The notes under the pieces are model-generated. The model was not told the origin of the DNA and searched no databases. It was given only the letters and a program-made list of their open reading frames with translations. This document shows positions 21,077-29,801 of a stretch of 64,000 nt of DNA, in pieces. The position numbers and the translations under genes are program-made. This DNA comes from Bacteroidota bacterium (lineage in GTDB: Bacteria; Bacteroidota; Bacteroidia; AKYH767-A; OLB10): NCBI GenBank assembly GCA_016722525.1, contig JADKJB010000001.1, positions 186,001 to 250,000 on the forward strand, given 5' to 3'. Each line of letters begins with the position of its first letter. Position 1 is the first letter of the stretch.

Positions 21077-21284
21077 TGTTGTTAATATTTATTCCGCGAA
21101 GCAAATTACTGAAACCGTTACCTGTTATTTCACTTTCAATATTGCCATAAAAAGTGATAGCTTGTGGTGAATCCTCAAATTCGTTACCTCCGAAAATGTG
21201 GATGGTATTTCCGGTAGTAGTAGTAGAGGCAAGAATTGCGGTTCCGTCATTGCTTTTAAAATACTGATCATCGTCCCGAACCAT
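20967..21284 (-). CDS. Beta-helix protein fragment 7
   Basis: Further helix coils: MVRDDDQYFKSNDGTAILAS, NTIHIFGGNEFEDSPQAITF, ESEITGNGFSNLLRGI. Sequence between this and fragment 6 (21285-21596) reads NVTFAIGVLRH and AGWEPNTHIEL-type coils only after frame changes. Confidence 0.5.
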   Translation of the reverse strand: MVRDDDQYFKSNDGTAILASTTTTGNTIHIFGGNEFEDSPQAITFYGNIESEITGNGFSNLLRGININNNASNVTINETNTFTSVFNGSYWAQYHREFSGLWQHI

Positions 21285-21596
21285 GTTGGTGAACAGATTG
21301 TTTTCGATGTTGAGGCTGCTATTCAGTGATTTTATTCCATAGGCTGCTCCGGAAAATTATTTCTTAATGCCGCAGAACCCCTATGGCAAATGTTACATTA
21401 TCGATGTTTTGCAATTCAATGTGTGTATTTGGTTCCCAACCTGAGTAGGGATTTTTTTCTAAGTTTCCCACTGAACAGGTAAAGTTACAACCTTTTAAAA
21501 GGTGCGCCTACAAAATCGTAATCCTCTTCATAATAAAAAGGATTTGTAATTGTTATCAAAATTAACAAATCGCAGATCTAGTCTTCCTCCATCGGT

Positions 21597-22004
21597 TTAA
21601 TTGCTACACATAGCATCTTCGATTTCAGTTGGATTAGAAGATGGGGTATACACATTGCTAGAACCTGGCATGTTATACATATCAATAATACCACCTGAAT
21701 TCAAGATACCTCCCCACATAGTTTCACATCCAAAAATTCTGGTTGAATTATTACCTGGATTTCCAGACCCCAATATCAGAGGTACTATGTTCAATTTTGC
21801 ACTAGGTTCAACGATAATTTTCCAAGGTGGATTATTAGACAATACAACTATCTGGCACCCCTCTATTATAAGGTTGTCAGGATTATTAAGAGAATTATTG
21901 GAACTTAGTGTAATATCTCTGTCAATATAGAACTTCCCATCAGTGAGAGTAATAGGGTCTCCATTTGAATCAGAATACGGTTCATCAGGAAAGCTCACAA
22001 ACAA
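21597..22004 (-). CDS. Beta-helix protein fragment 6
   Basis: Begins a second solenoid stretch: GKFYIDRDITLSSNNSL, NLIIEGCQIVVLSNNPPWKI, PSAKLNIVPLILGSG, CETMWGGILN. This is the common LNI-x5-I-F-GC-x2-MW-G pattern of T9SS-linked helix proteins. The preceding bases read DDQQPNLTGTNLFVSFPDEP after a frame change. Confidence 0.55.
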   Translation of the reverse strand: MFVSFPDEPYSDSNGDPITLTDGKFYIDRDITLSSNNSLNNPDNLIIEGCQIVVLSNNPPWKIIVEPSAKLNIVPLILGSGNPGNNSTRIFGCETMWGGILNSGGIIDMYNMPGSSNVYTPSSNPTEIEDAMCSN

Positions 22005-22298
22005 ATTTGTTCCGGTTAAATTGGTTGTTGATCATCACAACCCAGAAAATCACGATAATCAAAATCGACGGCGACTGAAATAACTTCTCCATCATCAGGA
22101 GTAATAGGATCCAAAGTCGTTATAAAATCATAAGATGTACAACTGCTATAATGAATTCCAGGAAGTTTAAGTTCAATGGCTCGGCTTCCCGATTTACGAT
22201 CTACCGATGTAAGGTATGCTTCAGTTTTGCAAGGATTGTAGGGGATTATTAGGAGTCATCAAGTGTTGTACATGTATTAAATGGATCAATAAAAGACG

Positions 22299-22922
22299 TT
22301 AAATTTTAAAATACCAGATACAATCTGTTTTGGGTTCATCACTCATGCCGGATGTTGCGCCTTCAACATCCCCATCGGATATAAGGTTGCCGGGATTATC
22401 AAACCTTTTCAAATAAACATCGTCCACCCACACCCTTAGCCCTCGTAAAACACTATACCCCGTCATGGGCACTCCGCCATCTGTTAACACAAAACCTGGA
22501 TCGTCCATTGCAATGCTGAAGGTTATAGTTTGGGTTGGTGTTTGTGCATCAAAATAATCAGTGATATCATGAGAGGTATTATTTTCATCAACATATTGTC
22601 CCATCAAATCAATTTGTACCTGTTCCCATCCATCTCCTCCTTCGGATATATCTTCACGCCAAATCACATGTCCGTTTAGTTCCACTTGCTTGCACACATT
22701 CATCAAATCAAATGGCTTTCCATAAAGCACTGCAAAATAGCTGTCTTTGATGTTAAATATGAGTTGATGATTGTCAGTTGGTGCCACAATGATAGGTTTA
22801 TGTATCCAGGATGAAGCAGTATAACTGGAATTGGTTGAACCATCCACCGCCATCACATCTAGACCATACAAACCCGGTTTATCGGTATCAAAAGATTCGT
22901 TGAACTGGGACCAAAGTAACAT
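22299..22922 (-). CDS. Beta-helix protein fragment 5: beta-sandwich domain
   Basis: A 207-codon piece that looks like a beta-sandwich ligand-binding module (FDTDKPGLYGLDVMAVDGST, WIHKPIIVAPTDNHQLIFNI, LRVWVDDVYLKRFDNPGNLI). The next 280 bases downstream need two or more frame changes to read on. Confidence 0.55.
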   Translation of the reverse strand: MLLWSQFNESFDTDKPGLYGLDVMAVDGSTNSSYTASSWIHKPIIVAPTDNHQLIFNIKDSYFAVLYGKPFDLMNVCKQVELNGHVIWREDISEGGDGWEQVQIDLMGQYVDENNTSHDITDYFDAQTPTQTITFSIAMDDPGFVLTDGGVPMTGYSVLRGLRVWVDDVYLKRFDNPGNLISDGDVEGATSGMSDEPKTDCIWYFKI

Positions 22923-22946
22923 TTACCGGAGAGGAAGAGGGTGAAG

Positions 22947-23525
22947 TCACAACCTGTGTGTCATCATAATGATTGTCAGAAGATTCGGTGACTGTGCTCG
23001 CTGAGCCATTGCTTGGGTGAGGGCGAACAACATAGAAACATTTTGACTTCCTAAACTTCCATGACTGCAGGCAATTTCAATATCATCGCCTAAGTTGATA
23101 TATGGAATAGCAGGAGCAGTTAATGTAAGACCGCTCACATACCCGGCGGCGGCTGTATATTCAAAATGAACTTCAGGCGGCTGAGGACTTCCACTTGCAA
23201 CTGTAACTCCAGGATTATAAGAAAAAGAATTGGGTTCATTTACTATCATGGCGTCGGGATCTCCAACAGAAACCAAATTTCCATTTACATCATGGGTTCG
23301 TTCATACTCCCAAGTGGTTTCTTCAATATAGTTATCACTAAGCCTTGCATAGCCACCAAAATTACAATCGAAGACACCTACAGGAGATTGCATTGCTTTA
23401 AAAGTATTATTTTCAATCATTAATTGATTTAAGGGAACCGGGGTTATAGAACTCCTGATATTTGCAAGGTACGGAATGCTTATATTTTGACTTGGTTGTA
23501 AAAAACTGGAATTTGTTACAATCAC
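22947..23525 (-). CDS. Beta-helix protein fragment 4
   Basis: Continues the helix repeats: IVTNSSFLQPSQNISIPYLA, NQLMIENNTFKAMQSPVGVF, ARLSDNYIEETTWEYERTHD, ending near SNVSMLFALTQAMAQ. Its start overlaps the stop of fragment 3 by four bases, which is a frame slip and not a new gene. Confidence 0.6.
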   Translation of the reverse strand: MIVTNSSFLQPSQNISIPYLANIRSSITPVPLNQLMIENNTFKAMQSPVGVFDCNFGGYARLSDNYIEETTWEYERTHDVNGNLVSVGDPDAMIVNEPNSFSYNPGVTVASGSPQPPEVHFEYTAAAGYVSGLTLTAPAIPYINLGDDIEIACSHGSLGSQNVSMLFALTQAMAQRAQSPNLLTIIMMTHRL

Positions 23526-25690
23526 ATTGCCCGCCCTGGTCCTGTAATGTCATAAGCTGAATTTGTACTTGCACCGTTGCGTATTGATATCATTTGAATC
23601 ATAAAAAAGCAACTTCCTACACAGGACCAAGTCCCGGTTGGTGCTGGATGAGTATAAACACCCGATAATGTATTTGTTTGATTATACCTGTGTTTAAGTA
23701 TGGTTTCATTGGTAAAAAACTTTCCAAATGAACACGAATCAACAATAAAATTGAGTGGATTGGGCTGCATATCAAGCGCTTCTTTTCCTTCATCAAAAAT
23801 ACAGTTCTTTATAATCACATTAGTGGCAGGCAAATTCGCTGGTGTTGCCCCTTGAAACCATGCGCCATATCCCTTTGCTGTGGTCTCTCCACCACCACCC
23901 TTTACATGATGAATGATGCAATGATCCAAAGTTATACTATCGGTATTTGCTCTGGCGAATAACCCTGCATAGGAAAAATTGAATAACTCACAATGAGAAA
24001 CTAAATAGGGACCTGTTTGACCGCCGAATGAATTTTCAAGTTTAATGCCTGCACACAACAAACGATCTTGGTTAAAATCCTGGTAGCCAGGCATGGCTCC
24101 CTGTATGCGTAAATTGTGTATGGAAGACCCCGCTCTTAGTATAAACATATACCCTTGATCAAGTAGTGTCTGGGCAGGTACATTACCTCTTTGGTTGTAA
24201 GTAATAAGTGTGCCATTGGGGGTGGTACTTTGATTATAAAATCCGTTTCCAGCCAGTGGTGGTATATGGGAGAAACTAGCAGTTAAAGACAGCAAATCGT
24301 AGTCGCCTGTAAATCGAACTCCCTCTCCAACATACAGTGGTGGCACAAAATTAGTGGAAGGCGCTCCTGGATTTAAATCATTTAAATCAATCACCAATCC
24401 CGGGCCTAATGGGGCCACAATATCACCCCCTACTGCTGAACCCATATAAGTTGCTGTTCCATTTCCTAAACAACCCAGCAAGCTTAGTGCATCATCATAT
24501 AAGCACACCTCTGTATTTGGATTGGTTCGTAAATTCAACAGGCATACATTCAAATAATACTTGGTAGTATCATAAATGCCTGCACATCCGCTGGTATCAT
24601 ATTTGGAAACTTTCATTAAATAACTGATAGAAGGAGTGAGCTCTGTAGCAAAAAGTTGAGCTGCGTATAAAGCACTGTCACAGTTCCAGTGCCAATCGTT
24701 AACAAAATTTAGTGTGTCTCCAACAATGTAGGCTGCATAAATAGTAGCGGATTGTATAGCTGCATACAATTTTAAAGGATCCGAATTAAACAAACCTATT
24801 TTAACTACGGCCGAATCAGGACTAAATGCAAACCATTTATCTTTCGTATCAAACATCAGTTCAGCAGCGGTGCAGGTTGTTCCGAGTGTGAGCTCATAAG
24901 GAAATTGCGGTGCATCACCCGGCATCAATTTATACGCCAACGCAAAGTTGCCATAGGATGTTACTGCAGCATTCGTTTTTTTTGTATTACTATCATTCAC
25001 TCCCTCTCCTTTATCTGTCCATTTGGTTCCATCCCAAAAAGTAATGTGAACCGGTTTTACAGTTAAGTAATCACAATGTGTAGAATCATAAGCAAATTTT
25101 GGAGTAATGTTCGAAGTCCCTGCTGTCCGGCTTAAGTTCCAGTAACCGCAATCACTTATAAAAGTGATTGTAGTATCCATGGTACTTCCTAATGCCTGGG
25201 TGGTATCAAAATATTCTGCTGTAAAAGCATCTGTTGCATTTGTAGGTGATGTGATTTCAACTATTCTGAATTGGTTTTGTTTACCTACCGGATACGCGAA
25301 GGCTGTGTTCCCTATTTTCTTCACCGGTCCACTCACAAAGCTGTTACTGCTGGCACCACTTACTTTTGAACCTGCTTTCATGGTCAATAAATTTGTGGCT
25401 GTAGTTAGTAAATTCCCACTCACAAAAAACAAGGTATCATCCACACTCAAAGTGGTATTGGCTGTTACCTGGTTGGCGCTTTTGTTGATAGCCAGTTTTT
25501 TAAACGCGTAGTTATAACTCCCGTTTAAGGATTGGGCCGTGTCGCCTGCTAAAGTCACCTTGCCGGTGGAGGTGTTAAATACCACTTTGTTGCTGTTGAT
25601 AGTTACGTTCTTGTAAAAATAGTTATTTCCCGTGTAACAAACCTGCACATCCTGGCCGGTGGAGTTAAAAGATACATGGTCGCTGTACAC
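23522..25690 (-). CDS. Beta-helix protein fragment 3: central body
   Basis: The longest unbroken piece, 722 codons. It opens with solenoid repeats (VTINSNKVVFNTSTGKVTLA), then a FAYPVGKQNQFRIVEIT segment typical of T9SS-associated proteins, then a region with CLYDDALSLLGCLGN. The last part is a right-handed parallel beta-helix (LRIQGAMPGYQDF, GPYLVSHCELFNFSYAGLF, SITLDHCIIHHVKGGGG, VIIKNCIFDEGKEALDM). The frame is lost at GPG, where one base would restore GNVIVTNSS. Confidence 0.7.
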   Translation of the reverse strand: MYSDHVSFNSTGQDVQVCYTGNNYFYKNVTINSNKVVFNTSTGKVTLAGDTAQSLNGSYNYAFKKLAINKSANQVTANTTLSVDDTLFFVSGNLLTTATNLLTMKAGSKVSGASSNSFVSGPVKKIGNTAFAYPVGKQNQFRIVEITSPTNATDAFTAEYFDTTQALGSTMDTTITFISDCGYWNLSRTAGTSNITPKFAYDSTHCDYLTVKPVHITFWDGTKWTDKGEGVNDSNTKKTNAAVTSYGNFALAYKLMPGDAPQFPYELTLGTTCTAAELMFDTKDKWFAFSPDSAVVKIGLFNSDPLKLYAAIQSATIYAAYIVGDTLNFVNDWHWNCDSALYAAQLFATELTPSISYLMKVSKYDTSGCAGIYDTTKYYLNVCLLNLRTNPNTEVCLYDDALSLLGCLGNGTATYMGSAVGGDIVAPLGPGLVIDLNDLNPGAPSTNFVPPLYVGEGVRFTGDYDLLSLTASFSHIPPLAGNGFYNQSTTPNGTLITYNQRGNVPAQTLLDQGYMFILRAGSSIHNLRIQGAMPGYQDFNQDRLLCAGIKLENSFGGQTGPYLVSHCELFNFSYAGLFARANTDSITLDHCIIHHVKGGGGETTAKGYGAWFQGATPANLPATNVIIKNCIFDEGKEALDMQPNPLNFIVDSCSFGKFFTNETILKHRYNQTNTLSGVYTHPAPTGTWSCVGSCFFMIQMISIRNGASTNSAYDITGPGRAM

Positions 25691-26058
25691 ATCGGCTTCG
25701 GTGGCACTAATCTAAGTCGACCTGAGGAGCCGTTGTTGGCAAAGCTTGTCGCTCCGTTATAAGTATTGTTGCCATCGCTATGGCAATTTGCTGTTCCTGT
25801 TTTTGTAAAAGTAGAAGCACTGTTAAAAACGTCATCTTTTAGTAAAAAGCCCCCTGCGCTCAGAGTCAGGTTGCCATTAAATTCGCACCCTACCAGATTC
25901 ACTATCGCCGTGCCTGTGAGGGTGAGAGTTTGGGCCGCAGTTCCGATTTGCTTTAGCTTTTTTAGTGTTAAATAATCCGCTCCAAAGCCCCCCGATCCAA
26001 TGCTGATAGTTTTGCCACTGGCCAAAACCGACACACCTCCGCCATTGCCAAATGCCAC
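25603..26058 (-). CDS. Beta-helix protein fragment 2
   Basis: Continues the repeats (TISIGSGGFGADYLTLKKLK, FNGNLTLSAGGFLLKDDVF, FTKTGTANCHSDGNNTYNG). From about residue 114 (SGRLRLVPPKP) the reading is out of frame; the true sequence passes into fragment 3 near 25710. Confidence 0.6.
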   Translation of the reverse strand: MAFGNGGGVSVLASGKTISIGSGGFGADYLTLKKLKQIGTAAQTLTLTGTAIVNLVGCEFNGNLTLSAGGFLLKDDVFNSASTFTKTGTANCHSDGNNTYNGATSFANNGSSGRLRLVPPKPMCTATMYLLTPPARMCRFVTREITIFTRT

Positions 26059-26078
26059 ACCACCATTACCGGTACTGC

Positions 26079-26720
26079 TTATGGTAACGTTGGCATTATA
26101 AAATGAGCTGTCGCCATTGTGCAGTACACCTCTTTAGTAGCATGGTTGGTGATGGTCACAGGTCCATTAAAAAAATCGTTGGTAGAAGAGCCCATCGTAA
26201 AATAAAAAACGCCCGAATGGGTAATCGTCAAGCTGTCCTCAAAAGTGCAATTTCCTGTTCCGGTAGTGTTACTGGTTCCCGAGCTAACCAGCACCACCGG
26301 CTTTAAAAACAAACCACCGTTCATGTGGTAATAGCCGCAGCTGGCTTCAATCCGGGCATTAATAGTAGCACCTCCAAAATGGCATAACGAGCCAGCTATA
26401 TTTAGGTTTCCATTGGTTACTAATCCTCCATTAAAATAGGTCACTCCGGTTGTGGTTAATGTATAGGTTCCTAAGTCGACCGTGTCGCCATTGATGGTGA
26501 AATTAGCAACCGTTCGGTTTTGATCGAGCACCAAATTGTTGGGAGCATTGCTGTTGAGCGTTATATAATCGGCTACTCCAGGAACAATCCCACTGGACCA
26601 ATTCCCAGCTGTATTCCAATTTGTGCTGCTAGTGCCGGTCCAGATATAAGATGCTGATAATACGTTAGTTGCGCTACTCAGTACCAGTAGCAAAGTGGTG
26701 AGTATATATTTTGTTTGCAT
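26079..26720 (-). CDS. Beta-helix protein fragment 1: signal peptide and N-terminal repeats
   Basis: Start of the giant protein. The signal peptide is residues 1-22 (LLLVLSSATNVLSAS). It continues with YIWTGTSSTNWNTAGNWSSG, the usual opening of Bacteroidota repeat proteins of this kind, and beta-solenoid repeats such as LTTTGVTYFNGGLVTNGNLN. The frame is lost near 26080, where the next piece takes over. Confidence 0.65.
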   Translation of the reverse strand: MQTKYILTTLLLVLSSATNVLSASYIWTGTSSTNWNTAGNWSSGIVPGVADYITLNSNAPNNLVLDQNRTVANFTINGDTVDLGTYTLTTTGVTYFNGGLVTNGNLNIAGSLCHFGGATINARIEASCGYYHMNGGLFLKPVVLVSSGTSNTTGTGNCTFEDSLTITHSGVFYFTMGSSTNDFFNGPVTITNHATKEVYCTMATAHFIMPTLP

Positions 26721-26807
26721 GAGGATTGATTTTTATTGGTGAGTATGAATGGTTGTATGCAATTTTTATTTCTAGAGGTTGCTAATAAGCAGCTATTCGC
26801 CCATCGG

Positions 26808-27260
26808 TTAATTGGATATAAACTCATACCAATCACTCCAGTTACCGGCCTGGTTTTTTAAGCGCACCTTTGAATTGTACACCAGCTGCTCGCTAAGGGT
26901 TCCCAGGCCCAAATGCACCAGCAGTCCGGTGCGGGTAAAGGTGAGGGTGCCTGAGGGTGATTGATCCACCTCAAAGGTGTGACTGAACACATCCGTTAAA
27001 TTTGCTTTTGTTCCTATAGCCACTTCTATTTGGGTGCAATTGGAATCAGGCAGTGCGACAAAGAACAAGCCCGTTCCATTTTTCGATGGTAAAGGTGGCA
27101 TCGGTGGCCGCCTGGCTGTGTATATGTGAGAACTACAACAAAATAAAATTAAAAATAAAATGTTTTTTTTTAACAGCTGTGTGTGGTGGAATGTGTTGTT
27201 TGTGAAAATAGCAATGCGCCTTTTTTCTTTGCGTGAAAGAATTTGTTGTTGGGTGGCCAT
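26808..27260 (-). CDS. Small secreted beta-sandwich protein, probably frameshifted
   Basis: Starting at the ATG at 27260 (MATQQQILSRKEKRR), a hydrophobic segment (NILFLILFCCSSHIYT) suggests a signal peptide. In the alternative frame the region after it reads SHIHSQAATDATFTIEKWNG, more protein-like than the proline-rich SRRPPMPPLPSKNG reading, so two compensating frame slips near 27050-27115 are likely. The C-terminal part (IEVAIGTKANLTDVFSHTF to SDWYEFISN) is beta-rich. It lies just upstream of the giant beta-helix gene and may share its export route. Function unknown. Confidence 0.45.
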   Translation of the reverse strand: MATQQQILSRKEKRRIAIFTNNTFHHTQLLKKNILFLILFCCSSHIYTARRPPMPPLPSKNGTGLFFVALPDSNCTQIEVAIGTKANLTDVFSHTFEVDQSPSGTLTFTRTGLLVHLGLGTLSEQLVYNSKVRLKNQAGNWSDWYEFISN

Positions 27261-27353
27261 GGTAGTTAAATTAAAAGTTTTTTCTGGTTCTGGTATATTA
27301 GTACTATAAAACATTCCGTTAAGCTTCATCAAAAAACAGCACATATTCTTCAC

Positions 27354-28004
27354 TCAAAAATTCACTGCATCGGGGGGAATACAGTTAATTCTAAACAGCT
27401 GCTTTCCGCAGTAAAAGCATTGGAAAGCGAAACTAAAATTTAATAGCAACTATTTATTGTTGTTGCCATTTGACACCAATAGTAGGCGGTTGAAAATGAA
27501 AAATTTTGTAAAAAAAAAAAAAAAACGCAACTTATGAACCGAAAAATCTTCGTTCTGTTCGCTCAATAGCAAGGCCTTAAGCCCCAATAGCTGACTAAAA
27601 ACGGTGCATAACTTTTGCGTGCTTTTGAAATGAAGATGCGGGTGAAAGGAAATTGCTGGGTGGAGGGTGGTAAAATTTGGTTGTGGGGAGCGGGATCATG
27701 GTGCGATGTTATTCGATTTCAATAAAAGTGGTCTGCAAATTTTTAATGGAGAAGTAACAGCTCACCAGAGAGTTATATAATGTCAGATTCCTTTTGCTTA
27801 GAGGAATAGTTTTCTCCACTTTTTTACGCACCAAAATGCACAGACAGTAAATCAATAGCAAAAATAGAAAGCAAGGAGTACATTTTATAGGAATTAGGCA
27901 CAGATATCCTTAGCAGTAAAGTTGAATCCAAAAATGTCAATTTGAAATTGAAATTTAACCATTTTCCAACACAAATCATTAAATTTGCCTTTAATATCTG
28001 AACC
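27354..28004. other. Intergenic region with a 16-base A run; no gene seen
   Basis: Divergent promoter region between the minus-strand secreted-protein island and the plus-strand thioredoxin gene. It holds a run of 16 A (27510-27525), a likely error-prone site. TAAATTTG at 27980-27987 could be the -7 box of the gene at 28005. No convincing coding frame on either strand. Confidence 0.5.
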
Positions 28005-29042
28005 ATGAAAAACTTCCTTTTGACCCTGATCCTTATCCTTACTATCTGCCACAAAACCTATAGCCAGGAACCCAATGCCGAACACGGACTGGTAAAATGG
28101 ATGACAATTGAGGAAGCCATGAAACTAAATGAGAAGGTTCAGAAACCTATTTTGCTCGATTTTTATACTGACTGGTGTGGGTGGTGTAAACATATGATGA
28201 AAACCACCTATTCTGATCCGGGATTGTCACAATATGTCAACAGCTATTTTTATCCGGTTAAATTTAATGCTGAAGGAAAAGATACTATTGAATACTTGGG
28301 GAAAATTTATAAACCTTCCTCAACTGCACCAAAGGCACCACATGAATTTGCAGTAACCATGCTCAATGGAAGTTTATCCTATCCATCAACAGTATTTATA
28401 AATGGATATGATATACAGAAAAAGGAATTTAAATTAAATATGCTGGCAGCCGGATTTCTTGAAGTTCAAAAAATTGAACCCATGCTTGTATTTACAGTAG
28501 AAAATGCCTTCAGGAATTCCAATTTTGATGATTTCAATTCCAATTTTGTTAAAGCATTTCGCGATTCTACTTTAGATGAACAACTTAAAAAATTAAAATG
28601 GTTACAAGCTGCTGAAGCTTTCAACAAACCCGACACCGCCAAGAAAAAAAAGAAATCCCTTGTGTTCATTAATACAACCTGGTGCAATACCGGAAAGGTG
28701 ATGCAACGAACCTCTTTTATTAATCAGGAAGTTTTTGCTTATGCGAATTCTACTTATAGGCTTATTGAGTTCAATCCGGAAACAAAAGACACCATCAATT
28801 TTAAAGGACAAACTTTTACCAACCCATCCCAACCACAAATGCCCTTTCATCAGCTGGCCGTGGCTATGTGCAAAAACAATATTATTTTACCTACAATGGC
28901 GCTACTTGATGAGGAAAATAACCTGCTCGATGCCATTCCTTTTTATTTGCCTCCGGCAGTTTTAAAAAAAATACTTTTTTATTATGGAGAAGATATTAAT
29001 AAAACCAAGTCGTGGCAGGAATTCGTGGAATCCGGAAAATAG
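28005..29042 (+). CDS. Exported protein with two thioredoxin-like domains
   Basis: A 345-aa product with a signal peptide (residues 1-20, ending KTYSQ). Domain 1 (about 30-160) has the active site DWCGWCKHM with Cys58 and Cys61, preceded by PILLDFYTD, as in DUF255/thioredoxin_7-type proteins. Domain 2 (about 215-335) repeats the pattern with FINTTWCNTGKVM, where only the first Cys remains, so it probably lacks disulfide exchange. Both domains share the insertion KDTIEYLGK or KDTINFKGQ. It may be a periplasmic thiol oxidoreductase or chaperone for disulfides. No partner gene is adjacent. Confidence 0.85.
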   Translation: MKNFLLTLILILTICHKTYSQEPNAEHGLVKWMTIEEAMKLNEKVQKPILLDFYTDWCGWCKHMMKTTYSDPGLSQYVNSYFYPVKFNAEGKDTIEYLGKIYKPSSTAPKAPHEFAVTMLNGSLSYPSTVFINGYDIQKKEFKLNMLAAGFLEVQKIEPMLVFTVENAFRNSNFDDFNSNFVKAFRDSTLDEQLKKLKWLQAAEAFNKPDTAKKKKKSLVFINTTWCNTGKVMQRTSFINQEVFAYANSTYRLIEFNPETKDTINFKGQTFTNPSQPQMPFHQLAVAMCKNNIILPTMALLDEENNLLDAIPFYLPPAVLKKILFYYGEDINKTKSWQEFVESGK

Positions 29043-29130
29043 TTTATTGTAAAAATTATTCCTGTTTAAGGTTCCTTTCCCGGAAATAATTACTACTTCA
29101 ATAATCCAAAACTCTAAACACACAACAGAA

Positions 29131-29193
29131 TCAACCACCAAAGAAACCACCGAATTCAACCACCAAAGAAACCACCGAATTCAACCACCGAAT
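29131..29193 (+). repeat. 25-base tandem repeat, two and a half copies
   Basis: The unit TCAACCACCAAAGAAACCAC plus CGAAT occurs perfectly at 29131-29155 and 29156-29180, followed by a shortened copy (TCAACCACCGAAT) at 29181-29193. Confidence 0.9.
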
Positions 29194-29213
29194 TCACATA
29201 AAATTTTAATCAC

Positions 29214-29250
29214 AAAAAAAGCCGATGGACACTAAACCACCGGCCTTTTT
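29214..29250 (+). terminator. Probable terminator of the thioredoxin gene
   Basis: AAAAAGCCGATGG pairs with CCACCGGCCTTTTT (one mismatch) around an eight-base loop and ends in a T run, about 170 bases after the stop. The A run on the other side makes it potentially bidirectional. Confidence 0.6.
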
Positions 29251-29801
29251 AATAAATGAAAAGTTAATAAACTATTCCCTAAGAACCTATCTGAACCAAG
29301 GAAACACAAATATATTTTCTAAAGTCTACTTAAAAAATAAAGTACTAAGCAGCTCATTTTTTTGACGAATAAAAGATAAAATAGGTGAAGTAAGGTAAAT
29401 TTAAATGATCCTGTATCAATAAGACTATTTCCCTTATAAAAAAGTTGCATCACCTGAGCATCCTTTATTTTTAGTAAAAACTAAGATACTTTGAATGAGT
29501 AAGAATATTTATCTGTAAAAAAAATTGCACTCGATATTTTAGGGTTTATAGTTCAAATAATGGGTTATAAAAGTTAGTATATTGAATTTGAAGAAGTAAG
29601 AATTTAAGTTTTTCTATTCCCCAACTTTCTAAATGTCCGGTATTTTTGATTCCAGAAACATCCTCAAACTGAGGGTTTATTCAATAATAATCACCAAAAA
29701 GCAACGAATTGGTCTCAAAATTAGTCTCATTTGTAGATTGAATAAGAATTTCTAGTACTTTCAATCTCTATTTCCAATCAAAATCCAAACAAAACACTTC
29801 T

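Larger units (their letters stand above)
19426..26720 (-). pseudogene. Giant secreted right-handed beta-helix T9SS protein, broken into about ten frames
   Basis: The fragments listed separately below follow one another without gaps, keep one direction and together spell a single protein of about 2,400 residues. It has a signal peptide, MAM-like or autotransporter-like pattern repeats, parallel beta-helix repeats (SNITLDH-type motifs), a carbohydrate-binding-like beta-sandwich and a C-terminal T9SS sorting domain. At least nine frame changes are needed. Uncatalogued pieces bridge the gaps, for example NPCKTEAYLTSVDRKSGSRA near 22230 and NVTFAIGVLRH near 21370. An adhesin or surface-polymer-binding role is inference. 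The break density is higher than in neighbouring genes, so real decay on top of sequencing error is possible. Confidence 0.7.
29043..29801. other. Long A+T-rich intergenic region with tandem repeat and terminator; no gene seen
   Basis: About 760 bases between the thioredoxin gene and the lysyl-oxidase-like gene. It holds the 25-base tandem repeat and a hairpin listed separately. The remaining 550 bases are A+T-rich and contain no coding frame I would defend. Confidence 0.6.

Noticed and set aside
27824..28085. Short minus-strand frames upstream of the thioredoxin gene
   Set aside because: They overlap its start and lack any conserved feature.
29131..29193. Repeats resembling a CRISPR array
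   Set aside because: The units are adjacent with no spacers and no cas genes are present; it is a simple tandem repeat.
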